Shown here: piece after piece, positions 17,527 to 26,883 of the stretch
How positions within the stretch are numbered: position 1 is the stretch's first letter
Layout: each line of letters begins with the position of its first letter
Source: Ensifer oleiphilus
GTDB lineage: Bacteria; Pseudomonadota; Alphaproteobacteria; Rhizobiales; Rhizobiaceae
Direction: 5' to 3'
Length of the DNA: 64,000 nt
NCBI RefSeq assembly: GCF_013371465.1
Contig: NZ_JABWDU010000001.1
Coordinates: forward strand, 62,001 to 126,000
Translations under genes and position numbers: made by a program
Notes under the pieces: model-generated
Databases searched by the model: none
The model's input: the letters and a program-made list of their open reading frames with translations, nothing else
What the model was told of the DNA's origin: nothing

Positions 17527-18528
17527 TCAGGCGAGTACGCGGTCGTCGGCGCCGAAACGGTGCATGCTGCCGACCATCGGCGTCGCATAGACGATATCGT
17601 CCGGGGCGTAGCGATGTTCGCCGAACAGGCGAACGGTGATCAGGCCCACCTGCTCGGACTCGAGGTAGACGATGGTGTCTGCGCCCAGATGCTCGACATG
17701 CACGACCTTGCCCTTCCAGTCGCCGCTCTCGCGTGACAGGCCAAGATGTTCCGGGCGGATACCGATCGTCTTGGCGGTTTTGTCGCCGAGCCGGGCGCCG
17801 TCGATGAAGTTCATCTGCGGCGAGCCGATGAAGCCGGCGACGAAGACATTGGCCGGTCGGTTGTAGAGATCCATCGGCGAGCCGATCTGTTCGATCTGGC
17901 CGGCATTGAGCACCACGATCTTGTCGGCCAGCGTCATCGCTTCGACTTGGTCGTGGGTCACGTAGATCATCGTGGCCTTGAGACTGCGGTGCAGCCGGGC
18001 GATCTCGAGCCGGGTGTTGACGCGCAAGGCCGCGTCGAGGTTCGACAGTGGTTCGTCGAAGAGGAACAGTTTTGGTTCGCGCACGATGGCGCGGCCGATG
18101 GCGACGCGCTGGCGCTGGCCGCCGGAAAGCTCGGCCGGACGGCGGGCGAGATAGGGATCGAGCGACAGCATGCTTGCCGCCTTGCCGACCTTTTCCTCGA
18201 TTTCGGCCTTGGGCTTGCCTGCCTGCTTCAGGCCGAGACCCATGTTGTCCTTCACCGTCAGGTGCGGATAGAGCGCATAGGACTGGAACACCATGGCGAT
18301 GCCGCGCTTGGCGGGCGCCACGTGCCCGACTTCGACGCCGTCGATCTGGACGCTGCCGGAGGTCGCGTCCTCGAGGCCTGCGATTGTGCGCAGCAAGGTC
18401 GACTTGCCGCAGCCGGAAGGACCGACGAAGATGACGAACTCGCCGTCCTTCACTTCGAGGTCGATGCCCTTGAGAACCTCATGGCTTCCATAGGCCTTGC
18501 GGATGGATTTGAGTTGAAGTGATCCCAC
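17527..18528 (-). CDS. Sugar ABC transporter ATP-binding protein (UgpC/MalK type)
   Basis: 333 residues from GTG 18528, which has AGAGGGG eight bases upstream; the open frame goes higher but would overlap the preceding gene. Walker [10 protein letters not shown] (36-44), Q-loop QSYALYPH, signature LSGGQRQR (about 132), Walker B LFLFDEP and H-loop VTHDQ are intact. A C-terminal TOBE-like regulatory domain (about 235-333, GIRPEHLGL) marks it as a CUT1 carbohydrate importer ATPase. It is the last gene of the importer operon that starts with the binding protein at 23033. Confidence 0.94.
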   Translation of the reverse strand: MGSLQLKSIRKAYGSHEVLKGIDLEVKDGEFVIFVGPSGCGKSTLLRTIAGLEDATSGSVQIDGVEVGHVAPAKRGIAMVFQSYALYPHLTVKDNMGLGLKQAGKPKAEIEEKVGKAASMLSLDPYLARRPAELSGGQRQRVAIGRAIVREPKLFLFDEPLSNLDAALRVNTRLEIARLHRSLKATMIYVTHDQVEAMTLADKIVVLNAGQIEQIGSPMDLYNRPANVFVAGFIGSPQMNFIDGARLGDKTAKTIGIRPEHLGLSRESGDWKGKVVHVEHLGADTIVYLESEQVGLITVRLFGEHRYAPDDIVYATPMVGSMHRFGADDRVLA

Positions 18529-18541
18529 CTGATTGCCCCTC

Positions 18542-19606
18542 TTAAAGTTTGACCGGCTGGCCGCTGCGCACGCTCTCATCCGCCGCAAGGCAGATGCGCA
18601 ACGACTGGACGGCGTCGTTCATGTGGCGGTCGAGATTGATGTCTTCGCGGATCGCCTTCAGCACATAGGCCTGTTCACGATCGCAGAGTTCCTGATGGCC
18701 GGGTTCGCCGTCCATGGTCAGGTCTTCGTCCGGCTTCAGGAAGCGGCCGTTGGGTCCGGTTTCCGCCGTGTGCACGCGAATGACCGACGTCTTGGTGTGC
18801 GTGTCGATGTCATCGGACTTGGCATTCGGGTCCATGACGATCGACACCGAGCCCTTTGGCGACATCACGTCCTTCACGAAGAAGGCGGTTTCGGAGATCA
18901 TCGGACCCCAGCCGGCCTCATACCAGCCGGCCGAACCGTCTTCGAAGATCACCTGCAGGTGGCCGTAGTTGTACATGTCCTCCGCGATCTCGTCGGACAG
19001 ACGCAGGCCCATGCCGCGCACTTCCACCGGCTTGGCGTCGGTGATCTGGCACATGACGTCGACATAGTGCACGCCGCAATCCACGATCGGCGGCGTCGTC
19101 TTCATCAACGACTTGTGGGTCTCCCAGGTCGGGCCGCTCGACTGCTGGTTCAGGTTCATGCGGAAGACGTAAGGACCGCCGAGCTTGCGGGCTTCGGCAA
19201 TCAGCCGGATCCACGAGGGATGATGGCGCAGGATGTAGCCGATGATCAGCTTGCGGCCATGCGCCTTGGCTGCCGCGACGACGCGCTCTGCATCGGCGAC
19301 CGTCGTTGCCAGCGGCTTCTCCACGAACACGTCGCAGCCGGCTTCGAAGGCGGCGACCGCATAGTCCGCATGGCTGTCGGAATAGGTACAGACCGAGCAG
19401 AGATCGGGCTTCAGTTCTGCGAGCGCCCTGTTGAAATCCGGATGGATTTCGTAGCCGCGAAGCTCTTCCGGAAGCTCGACCTTGGAACGATTGACCAGGC
19501 CGACGATCTCGAAGCCGGGATTGTTGTGGTAGGCGAGCGCATGGCTGCGCCCCATGTTGCCGAGACCCGCGACGAGGACCCGGACCGGTTTGCTTTCTGA
19601 ACTCAC
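18542..19606 (-). CDS. Gfo/Idh/MocA family oxidoreductase
   Basis: 354 residues from GTG 19606, whose GTGA overlaps the stop codon of the permease gene; CAGGAGC precedes it. A Rossmann fold opens the protein ([16 protein letters not shown]) and the family signature EKPLA lies near residue 100. A catalytic His/Lys region follows (CGVHYVDVM, about 180). Likely an NAD(P)-dependent sugar or amino-sugar dehydrogenase acting on an imported or derived compound of the importer operon; the exact substrate cannot be deduced. The frame extends upstream without homology. Confidence 0.88.
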   Translation of the reverse strand: MSSESKPVRVLVAGLGNMGRSHALAYHNNPGFEIVGLVNRSKVELPEELRGYEIHPDFNRALAELKPDLCSVCTYSDSHADYAVAAFEAGCDVFVEKPLATTVADAERVVAAAKAHGRKLIIGYILRHHPSWIRLIAEARKLGGPYVFRMNLNQQSSGPTWETHKSLMKTTPPIVDCGVHYVDVMCQITDAKPVEVRGMGLRLSDEIAEDMYNYGHLQVIFEDGSAGWYEAGWGPMISETAFFVKDVMSPKGSVSIVMDPNAKSDDIDTHTKTSVIRVHTAETGPNGRFLKPDEDLTMDGEPGHQELCDREQAYVLKAIREDINLDRHMNDAVQSLRICLAADESVRSGQPVKL

Positions 19607-20439
19607 TTGACTGCTCCTGCGGTGATGCCGCGGATCAGCTGCCGCGAGAAAATGACATAGAGGACGAGAACCGGAAGGATGGCGAGCGACAGGGCCGCAA
19701 GCACCGCATTCCAGTTGGTGACGAATTGGCCGATGAAGATCTGCGAGCCGAGGGTGACCGTCTTGGTGGCTTCCGCCGGCGCCAGGATCAGCGGGAACCA
19801 CAGATCATTCCAGATCGGGATCATCGTGAACACGGCAACCGTTGCCATTGCCGGCCGGATGAGCGGCAGGACGAGGCGGAAGAAGATCGAGTATTCCGAC
19901 AGCCCGTCAATGCGACCGGCGTTCTTCAGGTCGTCGGAAACCGTGCGCATGAACTCCGACAGGATGAACACGGCAAGCGGCAACCCCTGCGCCGTATAGA
20001 CGAGGATCAGCGCCGTCAGCGTGTTGACGAGGTTGGCCGCTACCATGCCCTGGAGGATGGCGACGGTGCCGAGCCGGATCGGGATCATGATGCCGATCGC
20101 GAGATAGAGCCCCATCAGCGTGTTGCCGCGGAAGCGGTACTCGGAGAGCGCAAAGGCGGCCATGGCGCCGAACAGGAGCACCAGCGCGATCGCGACGATC
20201 GTGACGATGAAGCTGTTCTGGAAGTATGTGGCGAAGTCGCCCTGGCCGAGAACCGTCTGGTAGCCGATCAGACTGAAGGTCTGGGGTGTCGGGACCGACA
20301 GCGGCGCCCGGAAGATGGCATTTCGATCCTTGAACGAGTTGATGACCGTCAGGAACACCGGAAACAGCGAGATCAAAGTATAGGCGATCAGTGCTGCGTG
20401 GACGAAGCCGGTGCGGAAAATGGAGTGGCGTGCTTGCAT
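19603..20439 (-). CDS. Sugar ABC transporter permease (MalG type)
   Basis: 278 residues, about six membrane segments. The permease/ATPase coupling motif EAA---G---------I-LP is visible as KNAGRIDGLSEYSIFFRLVLPLIRP at about 190-214. CUT1 family partner of the permease encoded 11 bases upstream. Translationally coupled to the following oxidoreductase gene by a four-base overlap. Confidence 0.94.
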   Translation of the reverse strand: MQARHSIFRTGFVHAALIAYTLISLFPVFLTVINSFKDRNAIFRAPLSVPTPQTFSLIGYQTVLGQGDFATYFQNSFIVTIVAIALVLLFGAMAAFALSEYRFRGNTLMGLYLAIGIMIPIRLGTVAILQGMVAANLVNTLTALILVYTAQGLPLAVFILSEFMRTVSDDLKNAGRIDGLSEYSIFFRLVLPLIRPAMATVAVFTMIPIWNDLWFPLILAPAEATKTVTLGSQIFIGQFVTNWNAVLAALSLAILPVLVLYVIFSRQLIRGITAGAVK

Positions 20440-20450
20440 CTCGGCCTCCC

Positions 20451-21401
20451 TTAGAACTGATAGCGGCGCATGCGGCGCTGGATGACGAAGAGGTAGAGCG
20501 ACACTCCGGCAAGGATGATCAGGAACATCACCGTCGCGATCGTCGCTCCCATCGAGCGGTCGCCGAGCTGCAGCTGGAAGCCGAAGAAGGTCCGATAGAG
20601 CAGCGTGCCGAGAATGTCGGTCGAACCATCAGGACCGGCTAGCGCCCCCTGTACGGTGTAGACCAGGTCGAAGGCGTTGAAGTTGCCGACGAAGGTCAGG
20701 ATCGAGATGATGCCGATTGCCGGGAGGATCAGCGGCAGCTTGATCTTCCAGAACTGGCTCCAGCCGGTGACGCCGTCGCATTCGGCAGCCTCGATCACTT
20801 CATCGGGAATATTGAGCAGCGCGGCATAGATCAGCATCATCGGGATGCCGACATATTGCCAGACCGAGATGAGCGACACGGCGATGAGTGCCGAGCCGGG
20901 CTTGCCGAGCCAGGGGGCAAACATCGACTTCAGGCCGACGAGATCGAGCATCCAGGGCGCCACGCCCCAGATCGGCGACAGGATCAGCTTCCAGATGAAG
21001 CCGACGATAACGAAGGAGAGCAGCGTCGGCAGGAAGATCGCCGTTCTGTAGAAGGTCACGAAACGCAGCTTCGGGATCGACAGCATGGCTGCCAGCGCGA
21101 CGCCGATCGGGTTCTGCACGCACATGTGTATGATGAAGAAGATGACGTTGTTTTTCAGCGCGTTCCAGAAATCATGTGCCCAGCGTTCGTCACCGAACAA
21201 CACCTGGAAGTTCGCCAGGCCGACAAAGGTCGGCTGGCCGTCGACCATGTTGAACAGCGAAAGGCGCAGCGTCTCGATCAGCGGCAGGATCATGACCGCG
21301 GAATAGACCAGCAGGGCCGGCAGCAGAAAGACGAGGATGTGCCAGCGTTTCGGCCGTCTCGCGGTCGGCTGTCCCTCTTGCAGTGAAGTGGCGTTGCTCA
21401 T
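20451..21401 (-). CDS. Sugar ABC transporter permease (MalF type)
   Basis: 316 residues with about six membrane segments and a short polar N-terminus. The EAA motif reads EVIEAAECDGVTGWSQFWKIKLPLILP at about 215-240. First permease gene of the CUT1 importer; 372 bases separate it from the binding-protein gene upstream, with strong hairpins between, so permease and downstream genes may be expressed at a lower level than the binding protein. Confidence 0.94.
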   Translation of the reverse strand: MSNATSLQEGQPTARRPKRWHILVFLLPALLVYSAVMILPLIETLRLSLFNMVDGQPTFVGLANFQVLFGDERWAHDFWNALKNNVIFFIIHMCVQNPIGVALAAMLSIPKLRFVTFYRTAIFLPTLLSFVIVGFIWKLILSPIWGVAPWMLDLVGLKSMFAPWLGKPGSALIAVSLISVWQYVGIPMMLIYAALLNIPDEVIEAAECDGVTGWSQFWKIKLPLILPAIGIISILTFVGNFNAFDLVYTVQGALAGPDGSTDILGTLLYRTFFGFQLQLGDRSMGATIATVMFLIILAGVSLYLFVIQRRMRRYQF

Positions 21402-21773
21402 GGATCGTACCCGCTTGTTCGACCGGTTCCCTCAGGGATCATGATGCGTGTCGACGCCACGCGGCCGGTCTTGCCGCATAACGCCTGCCCCGATCCGGGC
21501 TCATGACGAAGGTTAAGGCTATCGCGTTCTTTTGCAAACGACTGCGTCGGGGACCTCCCCATCACGGGGAGGTCGATGACGCTGCGGCTGGGGGAGTGCC
21601 TTCTTGGGCAATGTCCTCCCGCCCGGCCCTTGCTGCACCTTTCCTCGGATCCTGCGGATCTGAGAATGACAACGTGCAGCAATTCAAAGTGCTACGGCGA
21701 CGGTAGCGCGTCTCAACAGACGCTTGGCGCCGTAGGGCCGACCCTCCCCGTGAAGGGAGGGAACCAGTTGCGC
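21402..21773. repeat. Intergenic region with stacked palindromic elements
   Basis: 372 bases between the binding-protein gene and the first permease gene of the same operon. It contains three hairpins: GACCTCCCC/GGGGAGGTC (about 21550-21572), a nested cruciform in which CTACGGCG (21692-21699) pairs with CGCCGTAG (21728-21735) and GCGTCT with AGACGC inside it, and CCCTCCC/GGGAGGG (21742-21761). These look like rhizobial intergenic mosaic repeats. They would lie in the operon mRNA and may set unequal expression. No gene is seen. Confidence 0.6.
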
Positions 21774-23033
21774 TTACTTTGCCGGCTTGTACCAGCCGTC
21801 GAGACCCTTCTGCAGCTTTTCTGCGGCCACCTCAGGCGTATCCGTGCCGTTGATGACGTTTGCAGATTCGACCCAGGTCTCGTTTTCGAGGTTCGGCGTG
21901 CCGCGCGACAGGATCTGGTAGGTCGAGCGGATCGTCGGCTTGCACTTTTCGCGCCAGGAAACGAATTCCTGAGCGAGCGGATCGGCCATCTTCACGGCGG
22001 TCGAGTTCAGGCTGAAGAAACCCGGCAGCGAATTGGCGTAGATGTCGGCGAATTCCGGCGACGAGATCCAGGTCAGGAGCTTCTTGGCTTCTTCGGCATG
22101 TTCGCTCTTGGCGTTGAGGCCGACGCCGATGTCGTTGTGGTCGGAGATGTAGCAAGCGTCGCCGGCGTTCTTAACCGGAGGCGGGAAGGCGCCCATCTTG
22201 AACTGGGCCTGGGTGTTGAACAGGCCGATTTCCCACGAGCCGGCGGGGTAGATCGCAGCGCGGCCGAGCGTGAACAGGTTCTGGCTGTCCGGGTAGGTCT
22301 GGGCTTCGAAACCGTCGCCGAGGTAGTCCTTCCACTTGGCCAGAACCTTGTAGGGCTCGACCCAGGCGGCGTCGGTCAGCTTCTGCTCGCCCTTGATCAG
22401 CGCAGCGCGGCCTTCTTCACCCTTCCAGTAGGTCGGGCCGATGTTCTGGTAGCCCATGGTCGCGGCTTCCCAGAGATCCTTGGTGCCCATGGCCATCGGG
22501 ATGTAGTTGCCGTCGGCCTTGATCTTGTCGAGAGCCGCGAAGAATTCCGCTTCCGTCGTCGGGATCTGGATGCCGAGCTGGTCGAAGGCGTCCTTGTTGT
22601 AGATGAAGCCGTGGATGACCGAAGCCATCGGCACGCAGAAGGTGGCCGAGCCGTCGTCCGTCGTCCAGGCGGACTTAGCGACCGGCGAGAAGTTCTCCAT
22701 GCCCGGAAGTGCGGTCAGGTCGGCCAGGTGCTTCTTGTTGTAGAGTTCCAGCGAGGCGTCGAACGGGCGGCAGGTGATGAGGTCGCCAGCCGAACCGGCG
22801 TCGAGCTTGGCGTTCAGTGCCGCGTTGTATTCGGTCGGGGCGGTCGGAGCGAACTTGACCTTGATACCCGGATGTTTGGCTTCAAACGCCGGGATCAGCT
22901 TTTCCTGCCAGATCGCCAGGTCGTCGTTGCGCCAGCTTTCGATCGTCAGCGTCACGTCTTCGGCGTGGGCCAGGCCGGCCGAGCCGAGAATGCTCGACGC
23001 GAGCAGCAGGCCCTTCAGTGTCGTACGGGTCAT
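21774..23033 (-). CDS. Sugar ABC transporter substrate-binding protein
   Basis: 419 residues with a Sec signal peptide (MTRTTLKGLLLASSIL, cleavage near AHAE at about 25). Extracellular solute-binding family 1, as in CUT1 importers (IPAFEAKHPGIKVKF, GSAGDLI, LFTLGRAAIYPAGSWEIG). The genes around it (murQ, nagA, two sugar kinases) imply GlcNAc, MurNAc or a cell-wall disaccharide as ligand; this is inference from context. It is transcribed behind murQ, 56 bases downstream, and ahead of the permeases. Confidence 0.93.
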   Translation of the reverse strand: MTRTTLKGLLLASSILGSAGLAHAEDVTLTIESWRNDDLAIWQEKLIPAFEAKHPGIKVKFAPTAPTEYNAALNAKLDAGSAGDLITCRPFDASLELYNKKHLADLTALPGMENFSPVAKSAWTTDDGSATFCVPMASVIHGFIYNKDAFDQLGIQIPTTEAEFFAALDKIKADGNYIPMAMGTKDLWEAATMGYQNIGPTYWKGEEGRAALIKGEQKLTDAAWVEPYKVLAKWKDYLGDGFEAQTYPDSQNLFTLGRAAIYPAGSWEIGLFNTQAQFKMGAFPPPVKNAGDACYISDHNDIGVGLNAKSEHAEEAKKLLTWISSPEFADIYANSLPGFFSLNSTAVKMADPLAQEFVSWREKCKPTIRSTYQILSRGTPNLENETWVESANVINGTDTPEVAAEKLQKGLDGWYKPAK

Positions 23034-23089
23034 TTAGCTTCTCCCTCTTATATGCGCCGTTCTGGCGCGGTTTGAATCCCAGGTTCTTG

Positions 23090-23986
23090 TCAGGCCGAGA
23101 CGATGTCGATCGCCCGGCGCAGATTCTGCTTGGTCTGGTTGAGCGTCGCTTCGGCTGCCGCCACGTCCTTCGCCCCCGAGGCGAGCAGGATGGCGATCTT
23201 GACCGAGCCGGATGCGGCATTGATCAGCCGTCCGGCCTCGGACGCGCTGACGCCGGTAATGTCGGTGACGATCCGCACCGCCCGGCCATGCAGTTTGATG
23301 TTGTCGGCACGCAGATTGACCATGTGGCCATCGAGCACGTGGCCGAGTTGGATGCCGACCAGCGTCGAGAACATGTTGAAGGCGATCTTCTGCGCCGTGC
23401 CCGCACCCATGCGGGTCGAGCCGGAAACGACTTCCGGCGGCGTCTGCAGCAGGATGGCGACATCTGCGTCCTCGAAGAGGGCGGCACCAGGATTGTTGGC
23501 GACGGCGATCACCTTGGCGCCCAGCTTGCGCGCCTCGTCGGCTGCGGCCAGCGCATAGGGTGTCGAGCCGCTGGCCGACACCGAGACCAGACAGTCGCCC
23601 GCAGAGATGCCAGCCTTGCGCACGTCTTCGCGCGCCAGATCCATGTCGTCTTCGTAGCCACCGGCGAGGTCGCTGAGGCTGGCAGCACCACCTGCAAGCA
23701 GAATGACGATCTGGTCCTGCGGGATACCATAGGTGCCGGGGAGTTCCAGCGCATCGGCCATGGCCATCAGGCCTGAGCTGCCGGCGCCGGCATAGGCGAG
23801 GCGGTGTCCGGCGCCAAGCGCTTCTGCGGCCAGGGACGCAGCAGTGGAAATCTGCTCGATCGCAGCGTCGACGACCTTTGCTGCCGCCTGCTGCCCGGAT
23901 GCGAGCAGCCGAAGCGCCAGCGCCGGATGCATGACATCCAGGCCTTTGGCATTGTCGTGACGCTCCTCGGTCTTCACTGAAGGCAT
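23090..23986 (-). CDS. murQ: N-acetylmuramic acid 6-phosphate etherase
   Basis: 298 residues. Cleaves the lactyl ether of MurNAc-6-P to give GlcNAc-6-P and D-lactate. The SIS domain and family signatures are present: GAGSSGLMAMADALELP, where the Glu aligns with catalytic Glu83 of E. coli MurQ; GGYEDD, matching the second Glu; and the family pattern GSTRMGAGTAQKIAFNM. ATG 23986 is chosen because AGAGGAG lies nine bases upstream. First gene of the minus-strand operon; an operator-like sequence lies 28-47 bases upstream of the start codon. Confidence 0.92.
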   Translation of the reverse strand: MPSVKTEERHDNAKGLDVMHPALALRLLASGQQAAAKVVDAAIEQISTAASLAAEALGAGHRLAYAGAGSSGLMAMADALELPGTYGIPQDQIVILLAGGAASLSDLAGGYEDDMDLAREDVRKAGISAGDCLVSVSASGSTPYALAAADEARKLGAKVIAVANNPGAALFEDADVAILLQTPPEVVSGSTRMGAGTAQKIAFNMFSTLVGIQLGHVLDGHMVNLRADNIKLHGRAVRIVTDITGVSASEAGRLINAASGSVKIAILLASGAKDVAAAEATLNQTKQNLRRAIDIVSA

Positions 23987-24013
23987 AGGTTGTGTCTCCT
24001 CTGGGCGAATTAA

Positions 24014-24033
24014 TGCCAAAAAAATACCAATTG
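24014..24033. promoter_or_regulatory. Operator-like direct repeat, murQ side
   Basis: TGCCAAAAAAATACCAATTG. Its core is nearly identical, in inverted orientation, to the sequence at 24145-24163 on the kinase side. Each copy is two halves of (A)TACCA spaced 11 bases apart, one helical turn. Probably the binding site of the GntR regulator encoded at 25065. Confidence 0.6.
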
Positions 24034-24144
24034 TCTAGGAGAATTTACATTTTGAAGCCAGAAAAAAGCAATCGCTGAAATTATCCATTGTTATTCAGTG
24101 TGTTATTTCAAAATTGACTGTCGAGACCAATTCGCGCTTGGTTA

Positions 24145-24163
24145 TTGGTATTTTTTTGGTATC
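24145..24163. promoter_or_regulatory. Operator-like direct repeat, kinase side
   Basis: TTGGTATTTTTTTGGTATC, 21-39 bases upstream of the kinase start codon. The reverse complement matches the copy at 24014-24033 at 18 of 19 positions. Placement close to both divergent starts suggests repression of both operons by one regulator. Confidence 0.6.
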
Positions 24164-24183
24164 TTCAACGGGCGGAGGTGCTC

Positions 24184-25068
24184 ATGCCAAACTACCTGAT
24201 TGGAATCGATGGCGGCGGAACAAGCTGTCGGGCGGCTGTGGCTGCGGGGGATGGTCGTATTCTCGGTCGCGGCAAGGCTGGTGCCGCCAATATCCTGACG
24301 GATCCCGAAACGGCGCTCGCCAATATCGCCGGCGCTGCGCGCGCTGCGTTCGAAGAAGCCGGTCTTGATCCCGCGGGTATAACGCAGGCGCGGGCGCTTG
24401 TCGGCGTCGCGGGACATAACGTCGGCGATGCGGTTCACTATGTGAAGCGCCGCCTGCCGTTTGCCGCGGCCGACATCGAATCGGATGGCCTGATCGCCCT
24501 GCAGGGCGCGCTCGGCGACGAAGACGGCGCCGTCGCCATTCTCGGCACCGGCAGCATCTACATCCTGCGCCGCGGCGACACGATCAGCTATGTCGGCGGC
24601 TGGGGCTTCACGATCGGCGACCATGGCAGCGGTGCACGCATCGGTCATGCCCTCCTGCAGGAAAGCCTGCTTGCGTTCGACGGCATTCACGAGGCATCGC
24701 CTGTCACCGATAGCGTCATGGCTGAATTCAAGAATGATCCGAGCAATGTCGTCGATTTCGCGCGCCTGGCAAAGCCGGGCGAGTTCGGCCGCTATGCCCC
24801 GCGTGTCTTTGAAGCTGCGCAGGCGGGCGATCCCGTCGCCGTGCGTTTGCTGAAGACGGCGGCAGTCACGGTCGACGAAGCGCTTGACGTCGTGGTTGCT
24901 CGCGGAGGGCGGAAGCTCTGCCTTCTCGGCGGTCTCGCGCCGCTCTACCGTCCATGGCTTGCCGAGCGCCACCAGCCGCTTTTCGTCGAAGCCGAGGCCG
25001 ACGCCCTGACCGGCGCCGTGGCGCTCGCCGCACAGCGCTTCGGCTCCCGCAAGGAGGTTGGCGCATGA
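24184..25068 (+). CDS. BadF/BadG-type N-acetylglucosamine/N-acetylmuramic acid kinase
   Basis: 294 residues of the BadF/BadG/BcrA/BcrD ATPase family, which includes human GlcNAc kinase and clostridial MurK (phosphorylates both MurNAc and GlcNAc). The phosphate-1 motif GIDGGGTS (6-13), phosphate-2 AILGTGS (about 118) and adenosine region (about 245, LCLLGGLA) are visible. GGAGGT precedes ATG 24184. Its stop overlaps the start of the gntR gene (ATGA). In this locus it most likely makes GlcNAc-6-P and/or MurNAc-6-P, the latter being the MurQ substrate (inference). Confidence 0.88.
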   Translation: MPNYLIGIDGGGTSCRAAVAAGDGRILGRGKAGAANILTDPETALANIAGAARAAFEEAGLDPAGITQARALVGVAGHNVGDAVHYVKRRLPFAAADIESDGLIALQGALGDEDGAVAILGTGSIYILRRGDTISYVGGWGFTIGDHGSGARIGHALLQESLLAFDGIHEASPVTDSVMAEFKNDPSNVVDFARLAKPGEFGRYAPRVFEAAQAGDPVAVRLLKTAAVTVDEALDVVVARGGRKLCLLGGLAPLYRPWLAERHQPLFVEAEADALTGAVALAAQRFGSRKEVGA

Positions 25069-25829
25069 CCGACCATCTCGCCGCCATTCTGCCGCTCGAA
25101 GGCCTGCAGGCGGGCGGCTCCGGGCCGCTCTATCTCAAGCTGCGCCAATCCCTCGAAGACGCGATCCAGTCGGGCAAGCTCAATCATGGCGACGCCTTGC
25201 CGCCGGAGCGCGATCTGGCGGACTACGCCAATATCAGCCGCGTTACCGTTCGCAAGGCGGTCGACGATCTCGTACGCGACGGCTTGCTGGTGCGGCGCCA
25301 CGGCTCCGGCACCTTTGTCGTCAAGCCGGTCTCCAAGGTGCAACAGTCACTGTCGCGGCTGACCTCTTTTACCGAGGACATGGCGCGCCGTGGCTTGAAC
25401 ACCCATGCCCGTTGGCTCGAACGTGGCCTCTACCATCCGTCGCCGGACGAGATGATGGCGCTGGGCCTGCCGGCCGATGCGCTGGTGGCAAGGCTCGGGC
25501 GTCTGCGTATCGCCGACGAAATGCCGCTGGCGATCGAGCGTGCGAGCATCTCGGCCGAATTCTTGCCGGATCCGCAGGCCGTCACGTCGTCGCTCTACAC
25601 AGCGCTCGACAAGACCCGCTCGCGGCCGGTGCGCGCCGTCCAGCGCATCTCCGCCTGCAACATCAAGGATCCGGATGCCTCCATGCTCGGCGTCGCCGTG
25701 GGCTCTGCCGGCCTTTCCATCGAACGCGTCTCTTATCTCGCATCGGGACGCGTCGTCGAATTCACCCGCTCGCTCTACCGGGGCGACGCCTATGATTTTG
25801 TCGCGGAACTGACCCTGTCGGAATCTTGA
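25065..25829 (+). CDS. GntR/HutC family regulator of the amino-sugar locus (NagQ/NagR-like)
   Basis: 254 residues. N-terminal winged helix (about 22-88: YLKLRQSLEDAIQSGKL, GDALPPERDLADYANISRVTVRKAVDDL, GSGTFV) and a C-terminal UTRA effector domain (about 100-250). HutC-subfamily regulators of GlcNAc genes bind phosphorylated amino sugars. Start overlaps the kinase stop by four bases, with AAGGAGG upstream. It is the second gene of the plus-strand operon and probably autoregulates through the direct-repeat operators at 24014 and 24145. Confidence 0.92.
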   Translation: MTDHLAAILPLEGLQAGGSGPLYLKLRQSLEDAIQSGKLNHGDALPPERDLADYANISRVTVRKAVDDLVRDGLLVRRHGSGTFVVKPVSKVQQSLSRLTSFTEDMARRGLNTHARWLERGLYHPSPDEMMALGLPADALVARLGRLRIADEMPLAIERASISAEFLPDPQAVTSSLYTALDKTRSRPVRAVQRISACNIKDPDASMLGVAVGSAGLSIERVSYLASGRVVEFTRSLYRGDAYDFVAELTLSES

Positions 25830-25860
25830 CCGACGGAACCGCCAAGATAAGGAATTGACC

Positions 25861-26883
25861 ATGCAGACCAACATGCGCCGAGAAATCGACGAGATCCCTG
25901 AGGCAGCCCAGCGCCTGCTGGAGCGCTCCGCCGACCAGCTCAAGGCAGCGGGCTCCGCCTTGCGCGCCAAGGACCCGGCCTTCCTGGTAACGATCGCCCG
26001 CGGCTCGTCCGACCATGCGGCGCTGTTCCTGAAATATGCCATCGAGCTGCAGGCCGGTCGCCCGGTCGCCTCGCTCGGGCCGTCGTTGGCTTCGATCTAT
26101 GGTGCCAAGCTGAAACTCGGTGGCGCGGCCGCGATTGCCATTTCGCAATCGGGGAAAAGCCCTGACATCGTCGCGATGGCGCAGGCGGCAACCGATGCCG
26201 GTGCCGTATCGATCGCGCTCACCAACACTCTGCCCTCGCCGATCTCGAAGGCCTGCACCCATCCGCTCGACATTCTCGCCGGCCCGGAAATCGCCGTTGC
26301 CGCGACCAAGTCCTACGTCAACTCCATCGTCGCCGGCCTTGCCGTTCTCGGCGAATGGACCGGCGACGCTGCGTTGCAGCGCGCCGTGGCCGATCTGCCG
26401 AACCAGTTCGCCAAGGCGGTGAAGCTTGACTGGCACGAGTTTGCCGCCGATCTCGGCGAGGCGGAATCGCTCTACGTGCTCGGCCGCGGCCCGGCACTGG
26501 CGATCGCCAGCGAGGCGGCGCTGAAGTTCAAGGAGACCTCCGGCATGCATGCCGAAGCCTATTCGGCAGCCGAAGTGTTGCACGGGCCGGTCGCGCTTGT
26601 CGGCGCCAAGTTCCCGGTGCTGACGCTTGCCGCGCGCGATGCGGCCGAAGGCTCCGTCGCCGAGATCGCCGACGGCATGGCCGAGAAGGGTGCTGTGGTG
26701 CATGTGACGTCGAGCCGCGCCGGCAAGGCAAAGCGCCTGCCTTTCGTCGAGACGGGACACCCGATCACCGACGCGCTGACCCTGATCCTGCCGTTCTACG
26801 GCTTCGTCGAAGCCTGGTCGCGCTCGCGCGGCCTCAACCCCGATGCCCCGGCCAGCCTCAAGAAGGTAACGGAGACGAGATGA
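25861..26883 (+). CDS. SIS-domain glucosamine-6-phosphate deaminase/isomerase
   Basis: 340 residues with two SIS (sugar isomerase) domains, like the C-terminal half of GlmS but without the glutaminase half. ARGSSDHAALFLKYAIE near residue 48 and ISQSGKSPDIVAMAQ near residue 98 match the first SIS domain; GRGPALAIASEAALKFKE near 205 matches the second. Such stand-alone proteins in nag operons act as NagB-II type deaminases, converting GlcN-6-P to Fru-6-P and ammonia. Position between gntR and nagA supports this. ATG 25861 is used; AAGG lies nine bases upstream. Confidence 0.88.
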   Translation: MQTNMRREIDEIPEAAQRLLERSADQLKAAGSALRAKDPAFLVTIARGSSDHAALFLKYAIELQAGRPVASLGPSLASIYGAKLKLGGAAAIAISQSGKSPDIVAMAQAATDAGAVSIALTNTLPSPISKACTHPLDILAGPEIAVAATKSYVNSIVAGLAVLGEWTGDAALQRAVADLPNQFAKAVKLDWHEFAADLGEAESLYVLGRGPALAIASEAALKFKETSGMHAEAYSAAEVLHGPVALVGAKFPVLTLAARDAAEGSVAEIADGMAEKGAVVHVTSSRAGKAKRLPFVETGHPITDALTLILPFYGFVEAWSRSRGLNPDAPASLKKVTETR

